A DNA stretch of 64,000 nucleotides, from positions 930,001-994,000 of the forward strand of contig NZ_CP063195.1 of the NCBI RefSeq assembly GCF_028609885.1, written 5' to 3'. Both the position numbers and the translations under genes were made by a program. How positions within the stretch are numbered: position 1 is the stretch's first letter; every line of letters starts with the position of its first letter. Below, in pieces: positions 32,471-42,656 of the stretch. Below the pieces are notes generated by a model, which was not told where the DNA came from, searched no databases, and saw only the letters and a list, made by a program, of their open reading frames with translations. Source of the stretch: Corynebacterium jeikeium (GTDB lineage: Bacteria; Actinomycetota; Actinomycetes; Mycobacteriales; Mycobacteriaceae).

Positions 32471-34042
32471 ATGTCAGACATGGGTGACAACACTTCCAGT
32501 AAGTCCATCGGCGACCTGACAAGCCTTGAGACCTTCCGCGAGCTCGCGGCAAACCACCGCGTGGTGCCCGTGGTTCGCAAGGTCCTCGCCGACGGAGAGA
32601 CCGCCCTGTCCGCCTACCGGAAGCTCGCCGACGGCCGCCCCGGCACGTTCCTGCTGGAATCGGCAGCGCACGGACAGTCGTGGGATCGCTACTCCTTCAT
32701 CGGTACCGGTGCCCGCTGTGCGCTGACCGCCAAGAGCAGCGTGGACGGCGGCGCGGCGCGTTGGATCGGCCAGCCGCCGGTGGACATCCCGGCAGGCACC
32801 GACCCGCTAGATGCGATCCGCAACACACTGGAACACCTGCAGACCGCCCCGATGCCCGGACTGCCACCGCTGACCAGCGGCCTGGTGGGCTACATGGGCT
32901 ACGACATGATCCGCTACATCGAAAATGTGCCGGACACCTGCACCGACGACCTGAACATTCCCGACATGGTGCAGCTGCTGGTGGAGGACATGGCCGTCGT
33001 CGACCACTACGAAGGCACCATTTGGCTGATCGCCAGCGTGATCAACTGGGATAACTCCGACGAGCGTGTGGACGAGGCATACGCCGAGGCAGTCACACGT
33101 CTAGACACCATGGTGGAACGGCTGGCCACGGGTACGGCAGGGGGCGTCACTACCTTCGAAACCCCCGCGCCCGAGTACCGCAGGCAGCGCACCTACGACG
33201 ACCACTGCGAGCGCATCGGCAAGGTCAAGGAGCACATCAAGGCCGGCGATGCGTTCCAGGTGGTGCTTTCGCAGCGCTTCGAAATGGAGACCGACGTCGA
33301 CCCGATAGACATCTATCGCATGCTGCGGGTATCGAACCCTTCGCCCTACATGTTCCTGGTTAACGTACCTACCGAGGGTTTTGACGCCACCGCGTTCCAC
33401 ATCATTGGTTCCTCCCCGGAATCGCTGGTGCAGGTCCGTGACGGTAATGTCACGACGTTCCCCATCGCCGGATCCAGGCCGCGCGGCGAGACGGTGGAGC
33501 AGGACTTTGCCTTCGAACGCGAGCTGGTCAACGACGAGAAGGAAAACTCCGAACACCTGATGCTGGTGGACCTGGGGCGCAACGACCTCGGAAGGATCAG
33601 CGAACCCGGCACAGTGGAAGTGCACGACTTCCGCCACGTGGAGCGCTACTCGGCGGTGATGCACCTGGTATCTGGTGTTAGCGGCAAACTGGCAGCGGGC
33701 AAGACGGCGGTGGATGCGTTCAATGCGACGTTCCCGGCCGGAACCCTGTCGGGCGCGCCAAAGCCCTCGGCGCTGAAGATCATCGACACGCTGGAGGACA
33801 CGCGCCGCGGAGTCTACGGCGGCACAGTCGGCTACTTCGACTTTTCCGGCAACACCGACCAATCCATCGCTATCCGCACCGGTTTGTACAAGGACGGCAC
33901 CGTGTACGTCCAGGCCGGTGGCGGAATCGTCGCGGACTCCGACCCGGAGGCGGAGGACCTGGAGACCCGCAACAAGGCCGCGGCGGTGCTGCGGGCGGTG
34001 GCTGCGGCGGAGACCATGAAGAACGCAGGGGAGAAGCAGTGA
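32471..34042 (+). CDS. trpE: anthranilate synthase component I
   Basis: 523 aa. Converts chorismate and glutamine-derived ammonia to anthranilate together with TrpG, which is not in this window. LLES at 61-64 is the tryptophan feedback-binding motif. Catalytic-domain motifs include GDAFQVVLSQR, IAGSRPRG, LVDLGRNDLGR and GTLSGAPKPSA. No leader peptide or attenuator fits in the two-base gap after hisI, so control at this gene is probably by feedback inhibition. The GTG of the next gene overlaps the stop. Confidence 0.97.
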   Translation: MSDMGDNTSSKSIGDLTSLETFRELAANHRVVPVVRKVLADGETALSAYRKLADGRPGTFLLESAAHGQSWDRYSFIGTGARCALTAKSSVDGGAARWIGQPPVDIPAGTDPLDAIRNTLEHLQTAPMPGLPPLTSGLVGYMGYDMIRYIENVPDTCTDDLNIPDMVQLLVEDMAVVDHYEGTIWLIASVINWDNSDERVDEAYAEAVTRLDTMVERLATGTAGGVTTFETPAPEYRRQRTYDDHCERIGKVKEHIKAGDAFQVVLSQRFEMETDVDPIDIYRMLRVSNPSPYMFLVNVPTEGFDATAFHIIGSSPESLVQVRDGNVTTFPIAGSRPRGETVEQDFAFERELVNDEKENSEHLMLVDLGRNDLGRISEPGTVEVHDFRHVERYSAVMHLVSGVSGKLAAGKTAVDAFNATFPAGTLSGAPKPSALKIIDTLEDTRRGVYGGTVGYFDFSGNTDQSIAIRTGLYKDGTVYVQAGGGIVADSDPEAEDLETRNKAAAVLRAVAAAETMKNAGEKQ

Positions 34043-34728
34043 GCAAGGCAGAAAACGCAACGCAAAAGGCCAAGCGCATCCGGCAGATCGCGCTGCTGTG
34101 CGTGGTTCTGAGCGCGGCGGGCCTGTGGGGCGCGAGCCGCCTGAAGTTCGTAACTGTGGCCGTCGACGATGACAAGGCCGGGGCCTCCACCAAGGAGCTA
34201 GTGGGATCCGTTTGGGATCCCGCGCTGGTACCGCTGGCGCTTGCCATGGTGGCCGCGCTGATCCTGTCAATGGCCGTCCAACCCATGGTCCGCAGGGTAC
34301 TGGGCGTGGTAATCGGGGCCTTGGCGGCCACGGCCAGCTTCCGCGCGGTGCAGTTGCTGAGCAGCGACGTGGACCTGGCCCGCGCGCAGAGCCTACTGCG
34401 AAGTGGCGCGGCCACGCAGAAGGAATCCGACCCAGTGCAGATTTCCGAGTGGGCGCGAGTTGTCAGCGGTGAGGTGCACTCGTTGGGCATCGTGTTGGTT
34501 CTTTTAGCGGCGGCAATCGGTGTGGTCGGCGGCGCGATCCTGATTCTGCGCCCCGGCCAGCAGTCCAAGGGACACAGCCGCTACGAGACCCCGGAGGTGC
34601 GCCGCGCGGACGCGGAAGAGGACCTCGCGGAGAATCCAGATTCAACCCGCGTGCTGTGGGATGCCCTGGATGCGGGGGTGGATCCAACCGAAGAATCCGA
34701 TTTCTCCCGCACCAAGCAGGGGCGATAA
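34039..34728 (+). CDS. tryptophan-associated membrane protein
   Basis: 229 aa with four membrane helices (about 14-31, 66-85, 92-112 and 150-172) and a polar C-terminal tail of about 50 residues. Its place between trpE and trpC, and its size, match the actinobacterial tryptophan-operon membrane protein family (like M. tuberculosis Rv1610). Function is not established. The GTG start overlaps trpE, so expression is coupled. The tail ([19 protein letters not shown]) is strongly charged and cytoplasmic. Confidence 0.88.
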   Translation: MSKAENATQKAKRIRQIALLCVVLSAAGLWGASRLKFVTVAVDDDKAGASTKELVGSVWDPALVPLALAMVAALILSMAVQPMVRRVLGVVIGALAATASFRAVQLLSSDVDLARAQSLLRSGAATQKESDPVQISEWARVVSGEVHSLGIVLVLLAAAIGVVGGAILILRPGQQSKGHSRYETPEVRRADAEEDLAENPDSTRVLWDALDAGVDPTEESDFSRTKQGR

Positions 34729-34747
34729 GGTCAAGGGTGTGACACAC

Positions 34748-35557
34748 ATGACAGTTCTCGACCAGATCATCGCCGGGGTGCTAGAAGACCAGGCCGAGCG
34801 GGAAGCCAAGATCCCATACAAGGAGATCAAGGCCATGTCCCTGGACGCACCGCCGGCGCTCGACGCCCACGCCGCGCTGGCCGCCCCCGGGGTCAGCCTC
34901 ATTGCTGAAGTGAAGCGCGCCAGCCCTTCCAAAGGGGACCTAGCCGAGATCGCCGAGCCCGAAGTGCTGGCGAAGGCCTACGAGGACAACGGGGCCACTG
35001 CTATCAGCTGCCTCACGGAGCAGCGCCGCTTCAAGGGCTCCCTGGAAGACTTCGACGCGGTGCGCCGCGCAGTGAACATCCCGCTGCTGCGCAAGGACTT
35101 CACTGTGAACCCGTACCAGATCCACGAGGCCCGGGCGCACGGCGCGGACATTGTTTTGCTCATCGTCGCCGCACTCGAACAACAGCGCCTGGAATCCCTG
35201 CTGGATCGAACCGAGTCCCTGGGCATGACCGCCCTGGTGGAAGTGCACACTGCCGAAGAGGCCGAGCGCGCTGTTGCCGCCGGTGCCAAGGTCATTGGCG
35301 TCAACGCCCGAAATCTCAAGACGTTGGACGTAGACCCGCAGGTGTTCGGCAAAATCGCCCCGTTGCTTCCGGACGACGTAGTCAAGATCGCAGAGTCGGG
35401 CGTCAAGAACAAAAACGACTTGAGCGCCTATGCCGCAGCGGGCGCGGACGCAGTGCTCGTCGGCGAAGGCCTGGTCACCGCAGGTAACCCCGCCCAGGCG
35501 TGCCGGGACCTCGCCGCAGCGGGGAAACACCCCGCCTTCCCCCAAAAAGAATCCTAA
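34748..35557 (+). CDS. trpC: indole-3-glycerol phosphate synthase
   Basis: A 269-aa barrel. Catalytic and phosphate-binding motifs are [38 protein letters not shown] and ESGVKN. It ends at the usual IGPS length, with no TrpF domain fused, unlike the TrpCF of C. glutamicum. ATG 34748 is preferred; an in-frame GTG three codons upstream is possible. Confidence 0.96.
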   Translation: MTVLDQIIAGVLEDQAEREAKIPYKEIKAMSLDAPPALDAHAALAAPGVSLIAEVKRASPSKGDLAEIAEPEVLAKAYEDNGATAISCLTEQRRFKGSLEDFDAVRRAVNIPLLRKDFTVNPYQIHEARAHGADIVLLIVAALEQQRLESLLDRTESLGMTALVEVHTAEEAERAVAAGAKVIGVNARNLKTLDVDPQVFGKIAPLLPDDVVKIAESGVKNKNDLSAYAAAGADAVLVGEGLVTAGNPAQACRDLAAAGKHPAFPQKES

Positions 35558-35561
35558 GCGA

Positions 35562-35567
35562 TAGCAT
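35562..35567 (+). promoter_or_regulatory. -10 box before trpB
   Basis: TAGCAT, eight bases before GTG 35576, with no Shine-Dalgarno in the 18-base trpC-trpB gap. It suggests an internal leaderless start for trpBA-lgt. Confidence 0.4.
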
Positions 35568-35575
35568 ATAAACCT

Positions 35576-36865
35576 GTGACTACCGAGAAGACCTTCAAGA
35601 ACACCGACGCGCAGGGCAAGCGCCTGCCGACGGTAGGCGAGATCCTGGCGACCGCCACCCACCACGAGCCCGACGAGCGTGGACACTGGGGTGAATTCGG
35701 CGGCCGTTACGTCCCCGAGGCCCTCATGGCCGTGATCGAGGAGATCACCGATGCCTGGGCGAAGGCTCGCTCGGACCAGGGGTACCTGGACCAGCTCGAC
35801 GAGCTGCACCGCACCTACACCGGCCGCCCATCACCGCTGTACTATGCGGCCCGCTTCTCCGAGGCCGTCGGCGCAGAAGTGTGGCTGAAGCGCGAGGACC
35901 TGAACCACACCGGCTCCCACAAGATCAACAACGTGCTGGGGCAGGTGCTGCTGGCCAAGCGTATGGACAAGACGCGCGTGATTGCGGAGACCGGCGCCGG
36001 CCAGCACGGTGTGGCCACGGCGACGGCATGCGCGCTGCTCGGCCTTGAATGCCGGATCTACATGGGGGCTGTGGACGCCGAACGGCAGGCCCTCAACATT
36101 GCCCGCATGCGCCTGCTCGGCGCCCACGTGGAGGTAGTGGAGATTGGCTCCCGCACCCTAAAGGACGCCATCAACGAGGCGATGCGCTTCTGGGTTTCCA
36201 ACGCCGACGACACCTACTACTGCTTCGGCACCGCCGCCGGCCCGCACCCATTTCCGCAGATGGTGCGTGACCTGCAGCGCGTCATCGGCGTGGAGGCGCG
36301 CCAGCAGTTGCTGGCCGAGACCGGCAAGCTACCCGACGCCGTGGTGGCCTGTGTGGGCGGCGGCTCCAACGCGATCGGCCTGTTCCACCCGTTCATCGAG
36401 GACGAAGGCGTGGACATCGTCGGCGCTGAGGCCGCGGGCGACGGTGTGGAGACTGGGCGCCACGCCGCGCCGATCAACCTGGGGCTGCAGGGCGTGTTCC
36501 AGGGTTCCTTCGCCGACCTGATGCAGGACGAGGATGGGCAGATCATCGAATCTCACTCCATCTCCGCCGGGTTGGACTACCCGGGAGTGGGGCCGGAGCA
36601 CTCTAAGCTGCACGCGGAGGGGCGCGCTCGCTACCTGCCGATTACCGACTCCGAGGCCATGGACGCCTTCAAGCAGCTGACCCGCCTGGAGGGCATCATC
36701 CCCGCTATCGAGTCCTCTCACGCCGTGGCCGCCGCCATCAAGGTGGCCGCGGAGAAGCCGGGCGCCACGCTGATTGTGAACATTTCCGGCCGCGGCGACA
36801 AGGACGTCAACACCGCCGCGAAGTGGTTCGACATGCTGGACCAGAAGAGCGAGAAGGACGGCTAA
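35576..36865 (+). CDS. trpB: tryptophan synthase beta subunit
   Basis: A 429-aa PLP enzyme joining indole and serine. [20 protein letters not shown] carries the PLP lysine, and [24 protein letters not shown] and the C-terminal SSHAVA motifs are intact. It has an N-terminal extension of about 30 residues, as in mycobacteria. The trpA ATG follows after three bases. Confidence 0.98.
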   Translation: MTTEKTFKNTDAQGKRLPTVGEILATATHHEPDERGHWGEFGGRYVPEALMAVIEEITDAWAKARSDQGYLDQLDELHRTYTGRPSPLYYAARFSEAVGAEVWLKREDLNHTGSHKINNVLGQVLLAKRMDKTRVIAETGAGQHGVATATACALLGLECRIYMGAVDAERQALNIARMRLLGAHVEVVEIGSRTLKDAINEAMRFWVSNADDTYYCFGTAAGPHPFPQMVRDLQRVIGVEARQQLLAETGKLPDAVVACVGGGSNAIGLFHPFIEDEGVDIVGAEAAGDGVETGRHAAPINLGLQGVFQGSFADLMQDEDGQIIESHSISAGLDYPGVGPEHSKLHAEGRARYLPITDSEAMDAFKQLTRLEGIIPAIESSHAVAAAIKVAAEKPGATLIVNISGRGDKDVNTAAKWFDMLDQKSEKDG

Positions 36866-36868
36866 CCC

Positions 36869-37639
36869 ATGACCTCCCGACTTTCTAAGGTTTTCACTGA
36901 CGCGCGCGCCGAGGGGCGGGGCGCACTCGTGGCCTACTTCCCGGCCGGTTACCCCACGGTGGCGAAGTCCAAGGAGTTCGTCGCCGAGCTGGCCCAGCAT
37001 GCCGACTTGATCGAGGTGGGCATCCCGTTTACCGACCCGATGATGGACGGCCCCACCATCCAGGACGCCGCCAACGAAGCACTGGCCAATGGCTTCCGGG
37101 TGAAGGACACGCTCGACGTGGTCCGCGCAGTCACAGAAGCGGGCGGCCAGGCCGTCATCATGTCCTATTGGAACCCCGTGCTGCAGTACGGCCCGGAGAA
37201 GTTCGCCGCCGACCTGGCAGCCGCCGGGGGACTGGGCTCCATCATCCCGGACTTGCTGCCGGAGGAAGCTGAGCGTTGGGCGGAGGCTTGCAAGGCCAAT
37301 GACCTATCGCCGGTCCATCTCGTCGCGCCCTCTACTACGCCGGAGCGCATGGCCCTTACTGTTGACGCCGGCGACGGCTTCATTTACGCCGCATCCCACA
37401 TGGGTGTGACGGGCGCGCAGGACGAGGTCTCCAGTTCCGCCGAGGAGCTAGTCGCTCGCGTTCGCGAGGCCACGGACCTACCGGTGGCAGTGGGACTGGG
37501 CGTGAAAACCGGTAAGCACGCGGCGGACATCGCCTCCTACGCCGACGGTGTGATCGTCGGCTCCGCGCTGATCCAGGCCGCATCCGACGGCAACCTGGGC
37601 GAGCTGGCCGCAGAGCTGGCGCGAGGCGTTCGCGCATGA
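36869..37639 (+). CDS. trpA: tryptophan synthase alpha subunit
   Basis: 256 aa. Splits indole-glycerol phosphate and passes indole to TrpB. The catalytic Glu and Asp are in [18 protein letters not shown]. The barrel continues with [10 protein letters not shown] and [11 protein letters not shown], where the phosphate binds. The stop overlaps the lgt start as ATGA, so lipoprotein maturation is co-transcribed with tryptophan genes, as in mycobacteria. Confidence 0.97.
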   Translation: MTSRLSKVFTDARAEGRGALVAYFPAGYPTVAKSKEFVAELAQHADLIEVGIPFTDPMMDGPTIQDAANEALANGFRVKDTLDVVRAVTEAGGQAVIMSYWNPVLQYGPEKFAADLAAAGGLGSIIPDLLPEEAERWAEACKANDLSPVHLVAPSTTPERMALTVDAGDGFIYAASHMGVTGAQDEVSSSAEELVARVREATDLPVAVGLGVKTGKHAADIASYADGVIVGSALIQAASDGNLGELAAELARGVRA

Positions 37640-38499
37640 TCGCGGCGGCCATTCCTTCGCCACCACAGGGGGTCTGGGAGCTAGGCCCCATTCCCATCCG
37701 CGCTTACGCGCTGTGCATCCTCACAGGCGTGATCGTGGCCTACTTCTGGACCCGCCGCCGCTACGCGAAGCTTGGCGGAAACCCGGAGGTCACTGTCGAC
37801 GCGCTGCTCGTAGCCGTGCCCGCGGGCATCATCGGCGCCCGGATCTACCACGTGATCACCGATCACGATAAGTATTTCGGCGAGGGCAAAGACCCTACCC
37901 AGGTATTCAACATCACCAACGGCGGTTTGGGGATCTGGGGCGGAGTCGTCCTGGGCTCCCTCGCTGTGTGGCTGCTATTCAAGGCCAAAGGGCTGCCACT
38001 GGGGACCTTCGCCGCCGCCGTGGCGCCGACAGTGCCGCTGGCGCAAGCCATCGGCCGGCTGGGCAACTGGTTCAATCAGGAACTCTACGGCGGACCCAGC
38101 GACTCTCCCTGGGCGCTGGAAATCTACCGCCGTGTGGACGAAAGCGGCTACTCCGCACCCATCACCGGACACTCCACCGGGGAAGTGCTGGCCACAGTCC
38201 AGCCGACGTTCCTCTACGAGCTGATCTGGAACCTGCTCGTGGTCGTACTGCTGCTAGTCGCGGAACGCTACTGGCGCGTTGGCGGGGGCAGGCTGTTCAC
38301 CCTCTACGTCATGGGCTACACGTTCGGACGCTTCTTCATCGAAAACATCCGCACAGACGCTGCCACCACAGTGTTCGGCGACGTGCGCATCAACGTTGTC
38401 GTTTCCGCAGTGGTGTTCCTCGCTGCGACAGCACTGTTCATCTGGTGGACGGTGCAGCAGCGCAAGGCTGAGGGCATCACAAAAGAAGAAGCGAAGTAG
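37636..38499 (+). CDS. lgt: prolipoprotein diacylglyceryl transferase
   Basis: A 287-aa integral membrane enzyme with about seven helices that transfers diacylglycerol to lipobox cysteines. Signature segments are [11 protein letters not shown] and [17 protein letters not shown], including the essential Arg. The C-terminal helix is followed by a charged tail ([14 protein letters not shown]). Substrates in this window include the lipoproteins at 19854, 46923 (minus) and 51989 (minus). Confidence 0.96.
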   Translation: MIAAAIPSPPQGVWELGPIPIRAYALCILTGVIVAYFWTRRRYAKLGGNPEVTVDALLVAVPAGIIGARIYHVITDHDKYFGEGKDPTQVFNITNGGLGIWGGVVLGSLAVWLLFKAKGLPLGTFAAAVAPTVPLAQAIGRLGNWFNQELYGGPSDSPWALEIYRRVDESGYSAPITGHSTGEVLATVQPTFLYELIWNLLVVVLLLVAERYWRVGGGRLFTLYVMGYTFGRFFIENIRTDAATTVFGDVRINVVVSAVVFLAATALFIWWTVQQRKAEGITKEEAK

Positions 38500-38519
38500 C
38501 GGGGACAACGGCGCGGGAC

Positions 38520-38525
38520 TATCCT
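38520..38525 (+). promoter_or_regulatory. pyk -10 box (leaderless GTG)
   Basis: TATCCT, seven bases before GTG 38533, with no ribosome site. Confidence 0.45.
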
Positions 38526-38532
38526 CGAGTCC

Positions 38533-39951
38533 GTGAATAGAAGAACCAAGATTGTTTGCACCCTGGGCCCTGCGGTCGCTTCGAAGGAGCAGATTCGCGG
38601 GCTCGTAGACGCAGGAATGAACGTTGCGCGCCTCAACTTTTCCCACGGCGAGCACGCAGACCACGAGCAGAATTACAACTGGGTTCGACAGGCCACCGAT
38701 GAATCCGGCAAGGCCGTCGGTGTCCTCGCCGACCTGCAAGGCCCGAAGATCCGCCTGGGACGCTTCGCAGAGGGCGCAACCGTCTGGGCGACCGGCGAGA
38801 CGGTACGCATTACCGTCGACGACGTGCAGGGCACGCACGATCGCGTGTCCACCACATACAAGGGCCTGGCTCGCGACGCCCGCCCCGGCGACCGCCTGCT
38901 GGTCGACGACGGCAAGATCGCGCTGGTGTGCAAGGAAGTCGACGGCAATGACGTCGTGTGTGAAGTCACCGAGGGCGGCCCGGTTTCCAACAACAAGGGT
39001 GTCTCCCTTCCAGGCATGAACATCTCCGTGCCGGCGCTGAGCGAGAAGGACACCGAAGACCTGCGCTTCGCCCTGCAGCTGGGCGTGGACTTCATCGCTC
39101 TGTCCTTCGTGCGCAGCCCCTCCGATGTGGAGCTGGTGCGCGACATCATGGACGAAGTTGGCCGCCGCGTGCCGGTGATCGCCAAGCTGGAGAAGCCGGA
39201 GGCAGTCGACGCGCTGGAGCCGGTTATTCTGGCCTTCGATGCAATTATGGTCGCCCGCGGTGACCTGGGCGTGGAGGTGCCGCTGGAAGACGTACCGCTG
39301 GTGCAGAAGCGCGCCATCCAGATTGCCCGCGAGAACGCCAAGCCGGTGATCGTGGCAACGCAGATGCTGGACTCCATGATCGAGAACTCCCGCCCGACGC
39401 GCGCCGAGGCCTCCGACGTGGCCAACGCCGTGCTCGACGGTGCGGATGCCGTGATGCTCTCCGGCGAGACCTCCATCGGCAAGCACCCGATCACCACCGT
39501 GGAGACGATGGCCCGCATCGTACGCGCCGCGGAGATCGACGGAGAAGTGCCGCCGCTGACGCACCGCCCGCGCACCCGCCGCGGCGTGATTTCCTACGCA
39601 GCCAAGGACATCGGCGAGCGCCTGAACGCGAAGGCACTGGTGGCCTTCACCTCCTCCGGCGATACAGCCAAGCGCGTGGCGCGCCTACGCTCCCACCTGC
39701 CGCTGCTGGTGTTCACGCCTTCCCAGGCCGTGCGCTCCCAGCTGGCCCTGACGTGGGGCGTGGAGACGTTCCTCATCGAAGACGTGAAATCCACCGACGA
39801 GATGATGGATACTGTCGACCACCACCTGCTGGCCATGCCGGAGTACAAGTACGACGACATGATGGTCGTCGTCGCCGGCTCCCCACCCGGGATTTCCGGC
39901 AACACCAACATGATCCAGGTGCACCTGCTGGGTCAGGAGCGGAAGAGGTAG
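38533..39951 (+). CDS. pyk: pyruvate kinase
   Basis: A canonical-length enzyme (472 aa) making pyruvate and ATP from phosphoenolpyruvate. It opens RRTKIVCTLGPA and continues with NFSHG, ADLQGPKIRLG, AKLEKPEAVDAL, MVARGDLGVE and TQMLDSMI, followed by the regulatory C-terminal domain that the paralogue at 7881 lacks. The GTG start follows a -10 box by seven bases. Its 3' end overlaps the convergent amidohydrolase gene by 19 bases. Confidence 0.98.
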   Translation: MNRRTKIVCTLGPAVASKEQIRGLVDAGMNVARLNFSHGEHADHEQNYNWVRQATDESGKAVGVLADLQGPKIRLGRFAEGATVWATGETVRITVDDVQGTHDRVSTTYKGLARDARPGDRLLVDDGKIALVCKEVDGNDVVCEVTEGGPVSNNKGVSLPGMNISVPALSEKDTEDLRFALQLGVDFIALSFVRSPSDVELVRDIMDEVGRRVPVIAKLEKPEAVDALEPVILAFDAIMVARGDLGVEVPLEDVPLVQKRAIQIARENAKPVIVATQMLDSMIENSRPTRAEASDVANAVLDGADAVMLSGETSIGKHPITTVETMARIVRAAEIDGEVPPLTHRPRTRRGVISYAAKDIGERLNAKALVAFTSSGDTAKRVARLRSHLPLLVFTPSQAVRSQLALTWGVETFLIEDVKSTDEMMDTVDHHLLAMPEYKYDDMMVVVAGSPPGISGNTNMIQVHLLGQERKR

Positions 39952-41165
39952 CTCAGCGTCGCGGCCAACGCCGCGTCGGTGGAGGTGCCCAGCGCCTCAA
40001 TGCGCGGGGCAAAGGCACCGTGGTGGTTGCCCGGCACCGGATCCCCGGAGGCCCACAGCTCCGGATCCGTGGTGCCGATCGTCCAGAAAAGGTAGGGCAC
40101 GTCGAAGTGACGGGGGATCTCCGAGAAGTCCTCGGAGGCTGTCCAGGGTTCGGCGTCAATAGAATCCTCCCCGAAGACCGCATCAAACACCGGGCGTACG
40201 TGCTCGAACGTGCTGGGGGTATTGTCGGTGAGCTCGCCGTGGGCGGAGTAGTCGAACTCGGGTGGAAGCTCGCAGCCGGAGGCATCGCACTCGGCGCGGA
40301 CGACCCGCTCGATGGCGGCGTAAGTCTTGTCGCGCACGTCCGTGTCGTAGAAACGGCAGTTCAGCACTAGCGTGGCATCTTCCGGGATGGTGTTGTTCGT
40401 GTGCCCGGAGGACAGAGTGCCGACCGTAATGACGGCGAAGTCCGACGGGGCGACCTCGCGGCCGACGATACCCTGCAGGCGGACAACGATCATTGCAGCT
40501 AGGAAAGTCGGGTCGATCGATTCCTGCGGGCGCGAGCCGTGGGAGGACTTACCGTAGAGCTTGATGGTGATCGTGTCGCAGGCCGCCAACACCGGCCCGG
40601 GCGCGGACATCACAGTGCCGAGGCGGCCGGGTAGGACGTGCTGGCCCAGGCACACATCGGGGGTGGGGATCTTCTCCGCCAGGCCGTCGTTGATCATGTT
40701 GCTGGCACCGGCGGTGACCTCCTCCGCGGGCTGGAACAGCGCAATGAAGGTGCCGTGCCAGGAATCGCGACGTTCGTCAAGAACCGCGCACAGGCCCATC
40801 AGCGCCGCGGCGTGCATGTCGTGGCCGCACGCATGCATCACCCCGTCGTTCTTGGAGGCATAGGGCAGCCCCGTTGTTTCCTGCACGGGAAGGGCATCGA
40901 AGTCGGCGCGCATGAGGACGGTCGGCTCGTCTGCACTGGTTGCCTCGCTGCTCGGGTTACGGAACACGGCGGTGACGCCATAACCCCCGATACCCGTGGT
41001 CACCTCACAATCCATCTGCGCCAACCGCGCGGTAATGTGCTTGGCGGTTTGCTCCTCCTGCAGCGACAACTCGGGGTTCTCGTGCATCCACTGGTAGAAG
41101 CTATCCTGCCAGCTCAGATCCACACCGTGGTTTGCGATGAACTCTGCAATATTCGCGTTGCGCAT
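39933..41165 (-). CDS. M20-family amidohydrolase (aminoacylase/hippuricase-like)
   Basis: A 410-aa metallo-amidohydrolase of the M20D type. Metal ligands lie in ACGHDMHAAALMG (112-124), PAEEV (146-150) and GQHV. A dimerisation domain follows, and the end carries a WTASEDFSE metal motif. No signal peptide, so cytosolic. Such enzymes cleave N-acyl amino acids. From memory, skin corynebacteria use one (AgaA) to free odour acids from N-acyl-glutamine, but this gene could equally be a general aminoacylase. It follows the DUF4921 gene by 25 bases with an AAAGGA ribosome site, so the two form an operon. Confidence 0.9.
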   Translation of the reverse strand: MRNANIAEFIANHGVDLSWQDSFYQWMHENPELSLQEEQTAKHITARLAQMDCEVTTGIGGYGVTAVFRNPSSEATSADEPTVLMRADFDALPVQETTGLPYASKNDGVMHACGHDMHAAALMGLCAVLDERRDSWHGTFIALFQPAEEVTAGASNMINDGLAEKIPTPDVCLGQHVLPGRLGTVMSAPGPVLAACDTITIKLYGKSSHGSRPQESIDPTFLAAMIVVRLQGIVGREVAPSDFAVITVGTLSSGHTNNTIPEDATLVLNCRFYDTDVRDKTYAAIERVVRAECDASGCELPPEFDYSAHGELTDNTPSTFEHVRPVFDAVFGEDSIDAEPWTASEDFSEIPRHFDVPYLFWTIGTTDPELWASGDPVPGNHHGAFAPRIEALGTSTDAALAATLSYLFRS

Positions 41166-41190
41166 TGCGAGACTTGTCCTTTCTAGCGGA

Positions 41191-42549
41191 TTAGCGGATT
41201 GCCGGGTTGTACTTCAGCATGTTGGGGCGGGTGGCGCAGTCGTCGCCGAGGCGGATACCCGGGGCCAGCTGGCCTTCCTCCTGAGCCTTAACCAGGGCAT
41301 TGAGCACGCGCTCCCGGAGGTCAGCCGGGGAGATGGTGTTGATGAAAATCTTCGTGCCGCCTTCGAACCCGGCCATGGTGGATACGCGCCACTTAATGAC
41401 GATGCGCCAAGGCATCGGGACGTCAACGTCGAGGGGACGGTGCAGCCACTCCTCATTGCAGGAGATGTGTGGCCCGGCGGCGACGTGGCAGGCGTGAACT
41501 AGATCCGAGACGGCATCGCGTTCGGCGTCAGACATCAGCCAAGGTTCGGTCGTGGCGGACTTGGAGAAAACCTCGAGGGTCGGCCAGCGGTGCCCAAAAC
41601 CAGCAAACGCAATGGCGTGGTCGTTCTCGGCGATGACGAGGTTGTGGCGGGCAGCGTAATCGACGGCCCACTCGTTGTACATGTTCGGGTTCGCGCGGAC
41701 CTGGGCGATCTCGAGTTCGTTTTGCAGGCCGTGCTCGTCGATGGCGACGAGCTGCTTGTGGAGGTGCTCGAAGCTGGCGCCCGCCGGGGCGAGCCAGTTC
41801 TGGAACGCGGCGACGTAGCGGACGTAGCGGTTCGCGCGGTAGAGGCGATCCATGCCGTCGACGGTGAAGGCGATGAAGTGGCGGTGGTTCTTCCAACCGA
41901 GAGTGCCGCTGGAGGCCAACTGGTCGGTGGTGTCTGCGCCGGGAATGTAGTGGTCACGGGCGATGATCACGTCGTGACCGCCGGCGAAGAGCCCGGCGCT
42001 CTTTTCGTAGAGAGTCTGCATGCGATTCTCGGGAGAGAAAAGCTCGTCGAGTTCTTCTTGCGTGGTGCCGCCGGCGGACCACTTGGCGCGGAGAATCTGC
42101 TCGACGTGGTCCTGGCCGGCCTCCTCGGCCAGATAGTCGGTCATGTGCTTGGCGGCGGCGGGGTTCATCCGGTAGCCGTAGTTCAGGAGCCAGTAGTCGT
42201 AGGTGAGGATCTCGAAGAGGTTCGCCACGCGGCGGAACAGCGGTTCGGTTTCCTCCAGCTGGCTGACGGGCAGTCCGCGCAGGATGTGTGCCTGGCCGTC
42301 CTCGTCGAGTACCAGGCGAGATTTCTCCGGCGGAGTGTCGAGCTTGCGGTTCAGGCCGAATGCGGTGGCGGAGTCCCGGTCGCCTACGGTGCGCACCTCT
42401 GGTCGGTGCTCTGCGATGGGGCGGTTGCCGCGGCCGGGTACGGTCCACACCTCGGTGCCGGAAAACGGGTTGACCTGTTTGATCGTTCCGTCCGGCAGGG
42501 TGGTCAGGGGAGGTACGGGCGCGGGGTGCGAAGCATGGGAACCAATCAC
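41191..42549 (-). CDS. DUF4921 protein, GalT/HIT-like nucleotidyltransferase fold
   Basis: About 452 aa. The sequence resembles the corynebacterial DUF4921 group. It has a galactose-1-phosphate uridylyltransferase flavour: NPFSGTEVWTVPGRGNRP near the start, and EHLHKQ near residue 262, matching the HxHxQ active-site pattern of GalT/HIT enzymes. No galE or galK is adjacent. The substrate is unknown. An ATG lies three codons upstream (42558), but it overlaps a TAGAAT -10 box; GTG 42549, seven bases downstream of that box, is more likely. Co-transcribed with the M20 amidohydrolase. Confidence 0.8.
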   Translation of the reverse strand: MIGSHASHPAPVPPLTTLPDGTIKQVNPFSGTEVWTVPGRGNRPIAEHRPEVRTVGDRDSATAFGLNRKLDTPPEKSRLVLDEDGQAHILRGLPVSQLEETEPLFRRVANLFEILTYDYWLLNYGYRMNPAAAKHMTDYLAEEAGQDHVEQILRAKWSAGGTTQEELDELFSPENRMQTLYEKSAGLFAGGHDVIIARDHYIPGADTTDQLASSGTLGWKNHRHFIAFTVDGMDRLYRANRYVRYVAAFQNWLAPAGASFEHLHKQLVAIDEHGLQNELEIAQVRANPNMYNEWAVDYAARHNLVIAENDHAIAFAGFGHRWPTLEVFSKSATTEPWLMSDAERDAVSDLVHACHVAAGPHISCNEEWLHRPLDVDVPMPWRIVIKWRVSTMAGFEGGTKIFINTISPADLRERVLNALVKAQEEGQLAPGIRLGDDCATRPNMLKYNPAIR

Positions 42550-42556
42550 GGCAAAC

Positions 42557-42562
42557 ATTCTA
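42557..42562 (-). promoter_or_regulatory. -10 box of the DUF4921-amidohydrolase operon
   Basis: TAGAAT on the minus strand, overlapping ATG 42558 and seven bases before GTG 42549. The geometry is the same as at glgX. Confidence 0.45.
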
Positions 42563-42656
42563 GTAGGTTTCCTGTTTTGTCGATCACACCGCCGTGTACT
42601 CTGCTGATGTGCCGCCGTGCTTGCTGTTCGCTGCTGCGTGCTGCCACACTAGGGGA

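Noticed and set aside
32460..32480. Search for a tryptophan leader peptide or attenuator before trpE
   Set aside because: trpE starts two bases after hisI; there is no space for a leader, and no Trp-codon run was seen upstream.
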